DNA of 64,000 nucleotides from Flavobacterium reichenbachii (GCF_002217435.1 NZ_MUHF01000008.1:18533-82532); one strand, 5' to 3'. Shown: positions 17,021 through 25,855, counted from the first letter of the stretch. The notes: a model not told the origin generated them from the letters alone. Program-made: numbers and translations.

Positions 17021-17578
17021 ATGGAAATCATTCAAACCAAAGAAAACGCATTATCACATTCAGCAGTAACTGCAGTTATCAATGCTCCAATTGAAAAAGT
17101 AAATATCGCAGACTGGCTTTTAAATCTTCCTGATGCAGAATACCAACGCTGTTCGACACAACATATTGGCGCGGGAATTACCAGCACTTATGACGGCCAG
17201 CCAATGTCTATCAATGTAGAAACAATAGGCGACGCATTAATGGTGCAGCATTATGTTGCAACTGTTTATCGCCCAGATTATTGCCGTATGTTATCAATCT
17301 CAGATTCTATTACCCAAAACGGACGTACCAAAGTGCAGGTTTTATGGGAACTTAAAGTAACCAAAATCGACGAAAACACTTGTCTTTATACTAACGAAAT
17401 TCATGCAACTGCCACACCGCAAATGTTTGAATATCTAAAAGAACACGGAGTAAATCTAGCCGGTGCAGCCGCTTCAAGACAAGCTGCTTCTGATGCTCAC
17501 AATCACGAAGAAACGCCTAACTTTGCTAAAAGCATCGAAAACAAAGCTTTAACAGGTAAATACAATCAGCCTTTTTAA
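17021..17578 (+). CDS. SRPBCC/START-like fold protein (hypothetical)
   Basis: The 185-aa protein has no signal peptide and no certain family name. Its pattern of beta strands and a long C-terminal helix ('PQMFEYLKEHGVNLAGAAAS'), with an N-terminal 'SAVTAVINAPIEKVNIADWL', resembles the START/SRPBCC ligand-binding fold. Function is unknown. It is the first gene of a likely operon with the lipocalin-like protein, quinone reductase and ABM-domain protein, and it carries the shared stress-promoter box, so a role in detoxification or stress is inferred. Confidence 0.6.
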   Translation: MEIIQTKENALSHSAVTAVINAPIEKVNIADWLLNLPDAEYQRCSTQHIGAGITSTYDGQPMSINVETIGDALMVQHYVATVYRPDYCRMLSISDSITQNGRTKVQVLWELKVTKIDENTCLYTNEIHATATPQMFEYLKEHGVNLAGAAASRQAASDAHNHEETPNFAKSIENKALTGKYNQPF

Positions 17579-17630
17579 TGATAATAAAAACAGAGCGTGC
17601 TAATGTACGCTCACTTTATTTTTGGGCATC

Positions 17631-18062
17631 ATGAAAAAAAACTTATTTGAAATACTAATCGGATCTTGGACTTTGGTTGAATTGATTGAAGTACCTTTAG
17701 ATGGCGGAGAAATCATATATCCGATGGGCAACAAACCGAAAGGCCTCATAATTTATAGTGGCGATGGTTATATGTCGGCACAAATAATGAATACTGATTT
17801 TGAAAATTTGGATTCAAAAAACAATGCCGCTTATCTCGCCTATTCTGGACCTTTTCAAACTGATGATGAAAAACAAACAGTCAGCCATACGATGTACGTT
17901 TCGCTTTTTGAAAATTGGAGAGACCAAACACAAAACAGGAAAGTTATTTTTAAAGACGGATTGCTGCATTTAGAAACCGATAAACCTTTTACGAGTAATT
18001 CACAATTAGTAATTCATAAACTCACTTGGAAAAGAATTGAACAATCTAACAAAAACCATTAA
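17631..18062 (+). CDS. Lipocalin-like domain protein
   Basis: The 143-aa protein (start at MKKNLFE; an ATG three codons earlier is possible) matches the lipocalin-like domain of small bacterial proteins. It has 'GSWTLVELIEV' at the N-terminus, 'PKGLIIYSGDGYMSAQIM' in the middle and 'LTWKRI' at the end. Such proteins form a small beta barrel thought to bind hydrophobic molecules; substrates are unknown. It lacks a signal peptide and so is cytoplasmic. The gene ends 11 bases before the quinone reductase start, indicating co-transcription. Confidence 0.75.
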   Translation: MKKNLFEILIGSWTLVELIEVPLDGGEIIYPMGNKPKGLIIYSGDGYMSAQIMNTDFENLDSKNNAAYLAYSGPFQTDDEKQTVSHTMYVSLFENWRDQTQNRKVIFKDGLLHLETDKPFTSNSQLVIHKLTWKRIEQSNKNH

Positions 18063-18073
18063 TCAAAAATCAA

Positions 18074-19042
18074 ATGAAAGCAATAGTTATAACCCAGCCT
18101 GGAGCTCCGGAAGTACTGAAACTACAAGAATATCCAATGCCGGAAATAAAAGGTGATGAACTTTTAATTGAAGTAAAAGCTGCAGGCTTAAATCGTTCTG
18201 ATATTTTTCAGCGTGAAGGTAATTATCCGGCACCGCCTGGCGTTTCTTCAGAAATCCTAGGTTTAGAAGTATCTGGAATTGTAATCGAATGCGGACCAGA
18301 TGTTACTGATTTTAAAATTGGTGATAAAGTTTGTGCAATTCTTGCAGGCGGCGGTTATGCAGAATATGTCATCGTGCGCGAAGGTCAGTGCCTTCCAATT
18401 CCTTCTGGACTGACTTTTGCCGAAGCTGCAAGTCTGCCGGAAACCGTTTTTACAGTGTGGTCAAATATTTTTCAAAGAGGGCAACTTACATCTGGAGAAA
18501 CGCTTTTGATTCACGGCGGCAATAGCGGTATTGGCATTACAGGAATTCAGATTGCTCATGCTTTGGGTATTCGCGTAATCGTAACGGTCGGTTCTGATGA
18601 AAAAGGACAAAATTGCCTTGAACTTGGTGCCGATTCGTTTATAAATTACAAGACTCAGGATTTCGAAATCATTTTGCAGGAAGAAGGAGTTGATGTTATT
18701 TTAGATATGATCGGTGGTGATTACCTCAGCAAAAATGTCAACATCCTTAAACCAGAAGGCAGATTAATACATATTAACGCCGTAAGCGGAAGTCATGTAG
18801 ATCTTGATCTTTGGAAAGTGATGACAAAACGTTTAACTATTACCGGAAGTACATTAAGAAGCAGAGATTATGAGTTTAAAAAACAATTGGCTAAAGAAGT
18901 GCAAAAAAATGTCTGGCCTTTAATAGAATCCAAACAATTCAAACCCATTATTTTTAAAACATTTCCTTTTACAGAAGCTCCTGAAGCACACCGATTGTTA
19001 GAAGAAAGCAGACATACAGGCAAAATTATACTAGTTAGATAA
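18074..19042 (+). CDS. NAD(P)H-quinone oxidoreductase, PIG3-like (MDR superfamily)
   Basis: The 322-aa protein belongs to the zinc-free quinone oxidoreductase branch of medium-chain dehydrogenases. It starts 'MKAIVITQPGAPEVL', has 'AAGLNRSDIFQREGNYP' and the Rossmann motif 'HGGNSGIGITG' (residues 147-157), and ends with 'HTGKIILVR', as in PIG3/TP53I3-type enzymes. It should reduce quinones or reactive carbonyl compounds with NADPH in the cytoplasm. Zinc-ligand cysteines are absent. It sits in an operon with the lipocalin-like and ABM-domain genes. Confidence 0.88.
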   Translation: MKAIVITQPGAPEVLKLQEYPMPEIKGDELLIEVKAAGLNRSDIFQREGNYPAPPGVSSEILGLEVSGIVIECGPDVTDFKIGDKVCAILAGGGYAEYVIVREGQCLPIPSGLTFAEAASLPETVFTVWSNIFQRGQLTSGETLLIHGGNSGIGITGIQIAHALGIRVIVTVGSDEKGQNCLELGADSFINYKTQDFEIILQEEGVDVILDMIGGDYLSKNVNILKPEGRLIHINAVSGSHVDLDLWKVMTKRLTITGSTLRSRDYEFKKQLAKEVQKNVWPLIESKQFKPIIFKTFPFTEAPEAHRLLEESRHTGKIILVR

Positions 19043-19100
19043 TTTTTAATCTGATACAATAATCGAAACCAACTTTTATCAACCTAAAACAAATAGTAAT

Positions 19101-19652
19101 ATGGAAAATCAAGGCGCATCTGTTGTAATAACCCACCATATTTTGGATGGTAAAGAACAACAATATGAAAAATGGCTGGATGAAATCGTTCCCATTACCA
19201 AAAATTCAAATGGTTTTATCGATTTGCAGATTGTGCGTCCGATTCCGCATTTAACGTTTGTTTACACTGTTATTATCCGATTTGATACTATCGAAAATCT
19301 TAAAATCTGGATGGAATCTGACGACCGAAAAATGCTGATTAAAAAAGCAAATCCTTTCTTTAGAAAAAATGATAAGTACCAAATAAAATCAGGTTTAGAT
19401 TTTCTTTTTAATGCAGAAAATGAAGGAAATAAAATTCCCGTTCGCTGGAAACAATTCTTGGTAACCTGGTCGGCCATTTATCCATTATCGCTCGTGATTC
19501 CATTACTGGCACTCCCCTTTTTAAGGTTTTTACAAATTCCGGCATATCATTATTTTGATGCTTTGGTAAACTCCGGTTTTATCGTCTTTTTGATGGTATT
19601 TGCCGTAATGCCAAATTATACCAAACTGATCAAGAAATGGCTTTATAAATAA
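19101..19652 (+). CDS. Antibiotic biosynthesis monooxygenase (ABM) domain membrane protein
   Basis: The 183-aa protein has an N-terminal ABM-type ferredoxin-like domain (about residues 8-95; 'VVITHHILDGKEQQYEKWL', 'FIDLQIVRPIP'). Two transmembrane helices follow (about residues 122-143 and 150-172). Soluble ABM proteins act on quinones or as stress-linked oxygenases; this fused membrane form is common but uncharacterised. It follows the quinone reductase gene by 58 bases, which fits a quinone-related role (inference). Confidence 0.78.
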   Translation: MENQGASVVITHHILDGKEQQYEKWLDEIVPITKNSNGFIDLQIVRPIPHLTFVYTVIIRFDTIENLKIWMESDDRKMLIKKANPFFRKNDKYQIKSGLDFLFNAENEGNKIPVRWKQFLVTWSAIYPLSLVIPLLALPFLRFLQIPAYHYFDALVNSGFIVFLMVFAVMPNYTKLIKKWLYK

Positions 19653-19690
19653 TAAAACACATAACTGCTGGGTGTAAATTAATGTTCTTT

Positions 19691-19828
19691 AAACACATAG
19701 AAACATAGAATTTATTTATAAAAAAGTGAATAAAAAGAAACGAGTTTCTAACACATAGTTAACTATGTTTATTTTAAAAAAGTGAAACGCCTTTTTTAAG
19801 TATTCTAAATCTATGTTTCTATGTGTTA
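19691..19828. repeat. Dispersed palindromic element, copy 2
   Basis: It has the same terminal inverted repeats (AAACACATAGAAACATAG left, CTATGTTTCTATGTGTTA right) and the same internal blocks ('AAAAAGAAACGAGTTTCT', 'AGTGAAACGCC') as the copy at 13983, in the same orientation. It starts 38 bases after the ABM gene stop. Confidence 0.8.
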
Positions 19829-19870
19829 GAATAATTGACAACTGGTTAAATACATCTTTATAATTTACGA

Positions 19871-19899
19871 AATCACTGTCTTACGCAGTGATTTTTTTT
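19871..19899 (+). terminator. Rho-independent terminator
   Basis: Perfect 8-bp stem AATCACTG / CAGTGATT with a 7-base loop and a run of T. It ends the SRPBCC-lipocalin-quinone reductase-ABM transcript after the repeat element. The remaining 19900-20158 holds the shared promoter box and no gene. Confidence 0.8.
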
Positions 19900-19985
19900 A
19901 TTTAAACACTAATAAACAAATATTTACCACTTTAAAATCTATCGAGATCTCTAAATGATTTCCTAAAGTTTCTCTTACTAAATTC

Positions 19986-20050
19986 AACGACTCATTTTGC
20001 CCATCTAACGAATTCAAAACATACTCCGATCATATCTTCAATAGCTTTAC
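19986..20050 (+). promoter_or_regulatory. Shared stress-promoter box, copy 2 (peroxiredoxin gene)
   Basis: AACGACTCATTTTGCC, then CATCTAACGAA, matches the dps box at most positions, with TTTAC (20046-20050) at the same offset of 60. ACGA half-sites at 19987 and 20008 are 21 bases apart. The core is TAGCTTTA, one base from TAnnTTTG. The start codon lies 108 bases after TTTAC, longer than for the other two copies. Confidence 0.65.
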
Positions 20051-20158
20051 AATAGAATTAAAAACCAATGTTTGAGATACAACAAGGAGAGCTTCTTTAA
20101 AAGATTTTTCCGATTGTGGTAGCAAACCAAAAAAACTAAACCTTAAAAAATAAATCTT

Positions 20159-20611
20159 ATGCTGCAGAAAAATGAAGTTGCGCCAGATTTTACATTATAC
20201 GCAACACCCGACCAAAAAATCACTTTATCAGAATTCAAAGGAAAAAATGTGATTTTAGCCTTTTATCCTGCCGACTGGAGTCCGGTCTGCAGTGATCAAA
20301 TGGCACTTTACAATGAGATGCTTAAATTTTTCAAGAAATACGATGCCGAAATTTTTGGTATTTCTGTAGACAGCAAATGGTGCCACACGGCTTTTTCTCA
20401 ATCTAGAAACCTGCACTTTCCTTTATTGGCTGATTTTGAAAGTAAAGGAGAAATCGCAAAAAAATACGGCGTTTATAATGAAAAGGAAGGCGAATGCAAT
20501 CGCGCACTCTTTGTAATTGATAAAAACGGAATCATACAATGGAGTTATCTGTCGCCAATGGCTATAAACCCCGGAGCAGATGGAATCTTAGAAGCTTTAG
20601 AAAAACTTTAA
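20159..20611 (+). CDS. Peroxiredoxin (AhpC/TSA family)
   Basis: The 150-aa protein is a thioredoxin-fold peroxidase. The peroxidatic Cys44 is in 'YPADWSPVCSDQ', a variant of the usual PxxxTxxC in which Thr is replaced by Ser or Pro. Cys75 in 'SKWCHTAF' and a third Cys in 'EGECNRALF' are candidates for the resolving residue. It reduces H2O2 or alkyl peroxides in the cytoplasm with thiol donors. Its promoter carries the shared stress box. A DsbA-like gene follows after a palindromic repeat. Confidence 0.87.
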   Translation: MLQKNEVAPDFTLYATPDQKITLSEFKGKNVILAFYPADWSPVCSDQMALYNEMLKFFKKYDAEIFGISVDSKWCHTAFSQSRNLHFPLLADFESKGEIAKKYGVYNEKEGECNRALFVIDKNGIIQWSYLSPMAINPGADGILEALEKL

Positions 20612-20634
20612 AACTAACATGTTGAGTTTTTTTT

Positions 20635-20784
20635 AAACACATAGAAACATAGTTTGATAGATTTAAAAAAAGGCGTTTCACTTGCATTAATGCGCATAGT
20701 TCTCTGTGTGAGAAACGAGTTTCTTTTTATATTCTTTTCACCAGGAAAATAAAATCTATCCCGAAGCTTCGGGACTATGTGTTA
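20635..20784. repeat. Dispersed palindromic element, copy 3 (inverted)
   Basis: Ends AAACACATAGAAACATAG and CTATGTGTTA, with the internal blocks in the opposite order to copies 1 and 2 ('AAAGGCGTTTCACTT' first, then 'GAAACGAGTTTCTTTTTAT'). A nested small palindrome TCCCGAAGCTTCGGGA interrupts the right arm. It fills the gap between the peroxiredoxin and DsbA-like genes. Confidence 0.78.
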
Positions 20785-20819
20785 AAAATCTACTATCAAC
20801 AAATTAAAACCAATTAATT

Positions 20820-21335
20820 ATGTCACTAAAACCAGCAGTCAGTAAAACTGACCATATCCAAGGAAAAAAAGATTCAGATATCGTAATTGTAGAATACGGA
20901 GATTATCAATGTCCGTATTGCGGAGCAGCGTATCCTGTTCTTAAAGAAATGATGAAAAAATACGGAAGTAAGATCCAATTTGTATTTAGAAACTTTCCGT
21001 TATCTGAAATGCACCAATACGCACGCCCGGCGGCAATTGCGGCAGAAGCTGCAGCATTACAGGGAAAATTCTGGGAAATGCACGACGCTATTTACGAAAA
21101 TCAGGAATATTTGAGTGAAGCTTTTTTATTAGAATTAGCAGAGAAATTGGAGCTTGACCCTCATCAATTTAATACGGATATCAAAAAGTTAGAAGTAGCT
21201 ACTAAAATAGATTCTGATTTTGAAAGTGGTATTATGAGCGGCGTAAATGGGACTCCTTCCCTATTTGTTAACGGAAGAAAATTTAACGGAAGTCCGGAAG
21301 ATTTGTTACAGCTGATGAGCGAAATCGCCAAATAA
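20820..21335 (+). CDS. DsbA-family thioredoxin-fold oxidoreductase, cytoplasmic
   Basis: The 171-aa protein has the thioredoxin fold with active site CPYC (Cys31 and Cys34 in 'DYQCPYCGAAYP') and the cis-Pro loop 'NGTPSLFVNG'. It resembles DsbA/DSBA-like proteins (PF13462) but has no signal peptide, so it probably works in the cytoplasm on disulfides or organic peroxides. Neighbours are a peroxiredoxin and an FdhD/molybdoenzyme pair. A thiol-redox stress role is inferred. Confidence 0.85.
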   Translation: MSLKPAVSKTDHIQGKKDSDIVIVEYGDYQCPYCGAAYPVLKEMMKKYGSKIQFVFRNFPLSEMHQYARPAAIAAEAAALQGKFWEMHDAIYENQEYLSEAFLLELAEKLELDPHQFNTDIKKLEVATKIDSDFESGIMSGVNGTPSLFVNGRKFNGSPEDLLQLMSEIAK

Positions 21336-21449
21336 ATACAGACGGATGCGCCGTTTTAAAATCAAATAAAAGCCTTTAATTATAGAGGAAAGTCTATTTT
21401 CTGATGTTATTTTTAATTAAATTTACGTAGCAAACTCAATTACAATCTT

Positions 21450-22322
21450 ATGGAAATAAATTATTCGGAATTAGTTTCCATTAAACATGTAAACATTCAA
21501 AGAATAGACGGAACTAAAATTTCAGAGCTTTTAGATACACTTTCAATTGAAGAACCTCTTGAGATCAGAATATCCTATGGTACTGATAAAGAGCGAATCC
21601 AAAAGAATATTTCGGTTACCATGCGCACTCCGGGCAATGATATAGAACTGGCAATTGGTTTTTTGTTTACAGAAGGAATTATTACTTCTTTTGAAGATAT
21701 AAAAGAAGCTTATCCCATCAAAATGAATTGTTTGTCGCAAAAACAAAATATTGTTCAGATTGATCTAAAAGAGAATTTCAGTCCAAATTTGATGCAGACC
21801 GATCGCAATTTTTATACTACTTCAAGTTGCGGTGTATGCGGGAAAAGTTCTATTCAGTCTATAAAAACGGTAAGTCCGTTTGGGAATCTAGTGAGACCTA
21901 AAGTTAAAATTGAAGCTTCTGTATTTTATCACTTACCTAAAAAATTAAGAATGGCTCAAAGTGACTTTGCTTCTACCGGAGGTTTGCATGCTTCTGGACT
22001 TTTTACTACCAAAGGTGATCTGATTCTTTTAAGCGAAGATGTAGGAAGACACAATGCCTTAGACAAATTAATTGGACAATCACTGATGAATAAATCGCTG
22101 CCTTTAAATGAGCATATTTTACTTCTCAGCGGAAGAGCCAGTTTTGAATTGATTCAAAAAGCCGCAATGGCAGGGATTTCTATAATTGCTTCCATTGGTG
22201 CTCCGTCCAGTCTTGCGGTAGAACTTGCACAAGAATTTAATATCACGCTTTTGGGATTTCTAAAAGAAGACAGATTAAATATCTACAGTGCTTCTGATCA
22301 AACTGTTATAGTGACTCCCTGA
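21450..22322 (+). CDS. fdhD: Formate dehydrogenase accessory sulfurtransferase FdhD
   Basis: The 290-aa protein shows 'ELAIGFLFTEGII' and the catalytic 'SSCGVCGK' with Cys127 and Cys130, followed by 'TGGLHASGLF' and 'EDVGRHNALDKLIG', all FdhD hallmarks. FdhD passes sulfur from IscS-type desulfurases to the molybdenum cofactor, giving the sulfido ligand needed by formate dehydrogenase-type enzymes. The only such enzyme here is the YdeP-type oxidoreductase encoded 51 bases downstream, so it is the likely client. Confidence 0.93.
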   Translation: MEINYSELVSIKHVNIQRIDGTKISELLDTLSIEEPLEIRISYGTDKERIQKNISVTMRTPGNDIELAIGFLFTEGIITSFEDIKEAYPIKMNCLSQKQNIVQIDLKENFSPNLMQTDRNFYTTSSCGVCGKSSIQSIKTVSPFGNLVRPKVKIEASVFYHLPKKLRMAQSDFASTGGLHASGLFTTKGDLILLSEDVGRHNALDKLIGQSLMNKSLPLNEHILLLSGRASFELIQKAAMAGISIIASIGAPSSLAVELAQEFNITLLGFLKEDRLNIYSASDQTVIVTP

Positions 22323-22373
22323 AAATAATTTACGCCGATAGCAAAATCGTACTACCAATTAAACAAAAATGCA

Positions 22374-24740
22374 ATGAAGGAAGATAAAGAACAAAACACA
22401 GATAGTTTGGCAAATAAATTAACCGAAGCCGAAAATCCATACCAGCTTTCAAAACTTAAAATCACAAAAGTAGAAAAATGGGCTGCAGGCGTTCCTGCTG
22501 TTCTGGCTGCAGTGAATGATCTTATTGAAGATAAAGCAGTTCTTAGAGGTGGTAAAGCTTTGTTTAAGATGAATCAAAAAGGCGGTTTTGACTGTTCCAG
22601 CTGTGCATGGCCGGATCCTGATGACGATCGATCTCCTTTGGGTGAATATTGCGAAAACGGTGCAAAAGCTTTGGCAGAAGAAGCCACGACCAAAAAAGTT
22701 ACGGCAGCTTTCTTTAAAGAAAACTCTGTTTATAGCCTTTCAAAATTAGACGATTATCAAATTGGAAAAATGGGAAGGCTGACCGAGCCGATGTATTTAC
22801 CAGTTGGCGGTACACATTATCAGCCAATAAGTTGGAATGATGCTTTTGCAAAAATTGCTTCACACTTAAATGCACTTGAATCGCCAAATGAAGCTGCGTT
22901 TTATACTTCGGGAAGAACCAGCAATGAAGCTTCTTTTTTGTATCAGCTTTTTGCAAAAGAATTCGGAACCAACAATATGCCGGATTGTTCTAATATGTGT
23001 CACGAAACTTCTGGAACTGCTTTGAAAACCACAATCGGAATCGGAAAAGGAACCGTTACTTTAGAAGATTTTTATGATACCGATGTGATTGTAATCATCG
23101 GACAAAATCCGGGAACTAATGCTCCGCGAATGCTGAGCGCTTTAGAAAAAGGCAAGAAAAACGGAGCGAAAATTATTGCTGTTAATCCGTTGCCCGAAGC
23201 TGGTTTAATGGGATTTCATAATCCGCAGGCCATAAAAGGAATTATAGGTTCAGGCGGAAAACTTGCTGATCTTTTTCTTCCAATAAAAATAAACGGCGAT
23301 ATGGCATTTTTAAAAGCCATTGAACTTTTATTAATCGAATTAGAAAAGAAAAATCCGGGTGAAGTTTTTGATCATGAATTCATCAAGGATAAAACAACTG
23401 GTTTTGAAAATTTCCAGAAACAATTTGAAAATTTAGATTTAGATCATCTTGCCTTTCTTTCTGGTGTTCCTAAAGATTTAATTATTGAAGCCGCAGAAAT
23501 AATCGCCTTTAAAAAACGAATCATTGTTTGCTGGGGAATGGGACTCACACAACAGCCAAACGGTGTTGACATGATCCGAGAAATCGTCAATATTTTATTG
23601 ATCAAAGGAAGTATTGGAAAACCAGGCGCCGGAGTATGCCCCGTTCGTGGGCACAGCAATGTTCAGGGAAACCGAACCATGATGATTGATGAGAAACCTA
23701 CCAATGAACAATTGGACCGACTACAGAAATATTTTGGTTTTAATCCGCCACGAGAACATGGTTATGATGTTGTTGAAACCATAAAAGCAATCCACGAGGA
23801 GAAAGTGAAATTTCTTTTTTGTATGGGAGGAAATTTTCTATCAGCAGCACCAGATACCACTTACACCGCAGAAGCATTCAGAAAACTGAAACTTCTTGTA
23901 TGTGTATCTACAAAACTTAACAGAGGTCATTTAGTACACGGGAAAGAATCTATTATACTGCCTACCCTTTCGCGAAGTGATATGGATGTTGTAAATAACG
24001 AAATACAGATTATCAGCACCGAAAATTCTATGGGTGTCGTGCAGTCTTCAAAAGGCGTGCTTAAACCAATATCAGATCAATTTATAAACGAAATGCAAAT
24101 TGTCTGCCGTATGGCAATGGCAACGCTTGGTGCTAAATCAGTTGTAGATTGGAAACGTTATCACGACAGTTATGATGACGTGAGAGAAGCCATAGAAAAT
24201 TGCATTCCGGGTTTTGAAAATTACAATAACAGAGTTCGGGAAAAAGGCGGTTTTTATCTCCCAAATGCGCCGCGTCATGGTGAATTTAAAGCTAAAGAAT
24301 CGGCTGACAGAGCTTCTTTTACGATAACTGAAATTCCTGATAACGAACTGGAACCAGATGAATACATGATGGCCACAACACGCACGCATGACCAGTTTAA
24401 CACCACTATTTATGGTATGGACGATCGTTATCGCGGTATTAAAAATGAACGCAGAGTAATTTTCATGAATCAGAAAGACATTGAAAAAGCGGGACTTAAA
24501 CCTGGAGAAAAAGTAGATTTATTTAATTATAATGATGGAATCGAAAGAATTGCACCTTTATTTATTATCGTTTCTTATGAAATTCCAGAGCGAAATACAG
24601 TCACTTATTTTCCCGAAACGAATGTTTTAGTTTCTGTAAATAATGTGGTCAAAGAAAGCAACATGCCGGCATCTAAATATGTCAAAATAAAAGTAAAGAA
24701 ACACGATCCAGCTATTTATGAAAGGATAAATCGAATGTAA
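22374..24740 (+). CDS. FdhF/YdeP-family molybdopterin oxidoreductase
   Basis: The 788-aa protein is a molybdopterin-dependent oxidoreductase of the FdhF/YdeP family. A cysteine group lies near residues 74-93 ('FDCSSCAWPDP', then 'GEYCENG'), the cofactor region has 'NMCHETSGTAL' (Cys209), and the dinucleotide-binding C-terminal domain contains 'ATTRTHDQFNTTIYGMDDRY'. No selenocysteine codon is apparent. E. coli YdeP is linked to acid resistance; the reaction is unknown. It is cytoplasmic (no Tat signal) and paired with fdhD, without formate dehydrogenase beta or gamma subunits nearby, so true formate oxidation is doubtful. Confidence 0.88.
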   Translation: MKEDKEQNTDSLANKLTEAENPYQLSKLKITKVEKWAAGVPAVLAAVNDLIEDKAVLRGGKALFKMNQKGGFDCSSCAWPDPDDDRSPLGEYCENGAKALAEEATTKKVTAAFFKENSVYSLSKLDDYQIGKMGRLTEPMYLPVGGTHYQPISWNDAFAKIASHLNALESPNEAAFYTSGRTSNEASFLYQLFAKEFGTNNMPDCSNMCHETSGTALKTTIGIGKGTVTLEDFYDTDVIVIIGQNPGTNAPRMLSALEKGKKNGAKIIAVNPLPEAGLMGFHNPQAIKGIIGSGGKLADLFLPIKINGDMAFLKAIELLLIELEKKNPGEVFDHEFIKDKTTGFENFQKQFENLDLDHLAFLSGVPKDLIIEAAEIIAFKKRIIVCWGMGLTQQPNGVDMIREIVNILLIKGSIGKPGAGVCPVRGHSNVQGNRTMMIDEKPTNEQLDRLQKYFGFNPPREHGYDVVETIKAIHEEKVKFLFCMGGNFLSAAPDTTYTAEAFRKLKLLVCVSTKLNRGHLVHGKESIILPTLSRSDMDVVNNEIQIISTENSMGVVQSSKGVLKPISDQFINEMQIVCRMAMATLGAKSVVDWKRYHDSYDDVREAIENCIPGFENYNNRVREKGGFYLPNAPRHGEFKAKESADRASFTITEIPDNELEPDEYMMATTRTHDQFNTTIYGMDDRYRGIKNERRVIFMNQKDIEKAGLKPGEKVDLFNYNDGIERIAPLFIIVSYEIPERNTVTYFPETNVLVSVNNVVKESNMPASKYVKIKVKKHDPAIYERINRM

Positions 24741-24862
24741 TTCTTTCAATACGAATATTTAGCAGAAGACTTTAAGGCACTTATTTTAGATTAAAAAAAG
24801 TAATAGCGCTGTTACAATTCATTAGTTAATCTAGGTTAATCGAAACGTCTTCGCTTCATATA

Positions 24863-24870
24863 TACATTTG
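24863..24870 (+). promoter_or_regulatory. Bacteroidetes -7 promoter element
   Basis: TACATTTG matches TAnnTTTG, 100 bases before the alpha/beta hydrolase start. A short direct repeat (GTTAATC at 24825 and GGTTAATC at 24834) lies about 30 bases upstream and could be a regulator site. Confidence 0.5.
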
Positions 24871-24970
24871 TAAAAGAAATCTAAGTCAAATAAAACAAAG
24901 AAACACTTAGATATTAATTACAATACAAATTAGGATACCTCCTAAATTTATTAATCTTAAAACCAAAGAA

Positions 24971-25789
24971 ATGAGTACAATTACAGTAAAAGACGGAACA
25001 CAAATTTATTATAAAGATTGGGGAACAGGACAACCGATAGTTTTTCACCACGGATGGCCTTTATCTGGAGATGATTGGGATGCACAAATGATGTTTTTCC
25101 TGAAACAAGGATATAGAGTTATTGCTCATGACAGACGCGGACACGGTCGTTCTGGTCAAAGCTCAGAAGGAAATGATATGGAAACTTACGCAGCAGACGT
25201 AGCAGAATTGACAGAAGCACTTGACTTAAAAGATGCAATACATATTGGTCACTCCACTGGTGGAGGAGAAGTGATACGTTATGCTTCAAAATATGGAAAA
25301 GGACGTGTTTCAAAAGCAATTATAATTAGTGCAGTAACGCCGATAATGATTCAAAACGAATCAAATCCAGAAGGTGTTCCATTATCTGTTTTTGATGAAA
25401 TAAGACAAGGTACAGGTTTTAACAGAGCACAATATTTTTACGATTTCCCTATTCCGTTTTACGGATGGAACCGCGAAGGAACAACTGTTCACGAAGGTAT
25501 TAAACACAATTGGTGGCGTCAGGGAATGATGGGTTCTGTATTGGCTCATTATGAAGGAATTAAAGCGTTCTCTGAATCAGATTTCACAGAAGATCTTAAA
25601 AGTTTAGATATTCCCGTTTTGGTATTGCACGGAGAAGACGATCAAATCGTTCCTTTTAATCAGGCACCAAGAGCTGCAAAACTTCTAAAAGATGGAAAAC
25701 TAATTTCGTATCCAGGATTTCCTCACGGAATGCCAACTACTGAGGCTGAAACTATTAATAAGGATATTTTAGATTTTCTTAAATCTTAA
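24971..25789 (+). CDS. Alpha/beta hydrolase, cofactor-free haloperoxidase/esterase type
   Basis: The 272-aa protein matches the non-heme chloroperoxidase group. It begins 'STITVKDGTQIYYKDWGTG', has the oxyanion segment 'HHGWPLSGDDW', the nucleophile Ser95 in 'GHSTGGGE', Asp224 in 'HGEDDQIVP' and His252 in 'FPHGMP'. These enzymes are esterases that can also form peracids from H2O2. No signal peptide is present, so it is cytoplasmic. It is a single-gene unit with its own promoter and terminator within the stress island. Confidence 0.9.
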   Translation: MSTITVKDGTQIYYKDWGTGQPIVFHHGWPLSGDDWDAQMMFFLKQGYRVIAHDRRGHGRSGQSSEGNDMETYAADVAELTEALDLKDAIHIGHSTGGGEVIRYASKYGKGRVSKAIIISAVTPIMIQNESNPEGVPLSVFDEIRQGTGFNRAQYFYDFPIPFYGWNREGTTVHEGIKHNWWRQGMMGSVLAHYEGIKAFSESDFTEDLKSLDIPVLVLHGEDDQIVPFNQAPRAAKLLKDGKLISYPGFPHGMPTTEAETINKDILDFLKS

Positions 25790-25855
25790 GCAAGATCCAG
25801 TTACATTTTGAGTTGTTCTAAAAAAGAGGAACAATTTGTACTACTAAAATTAGAT

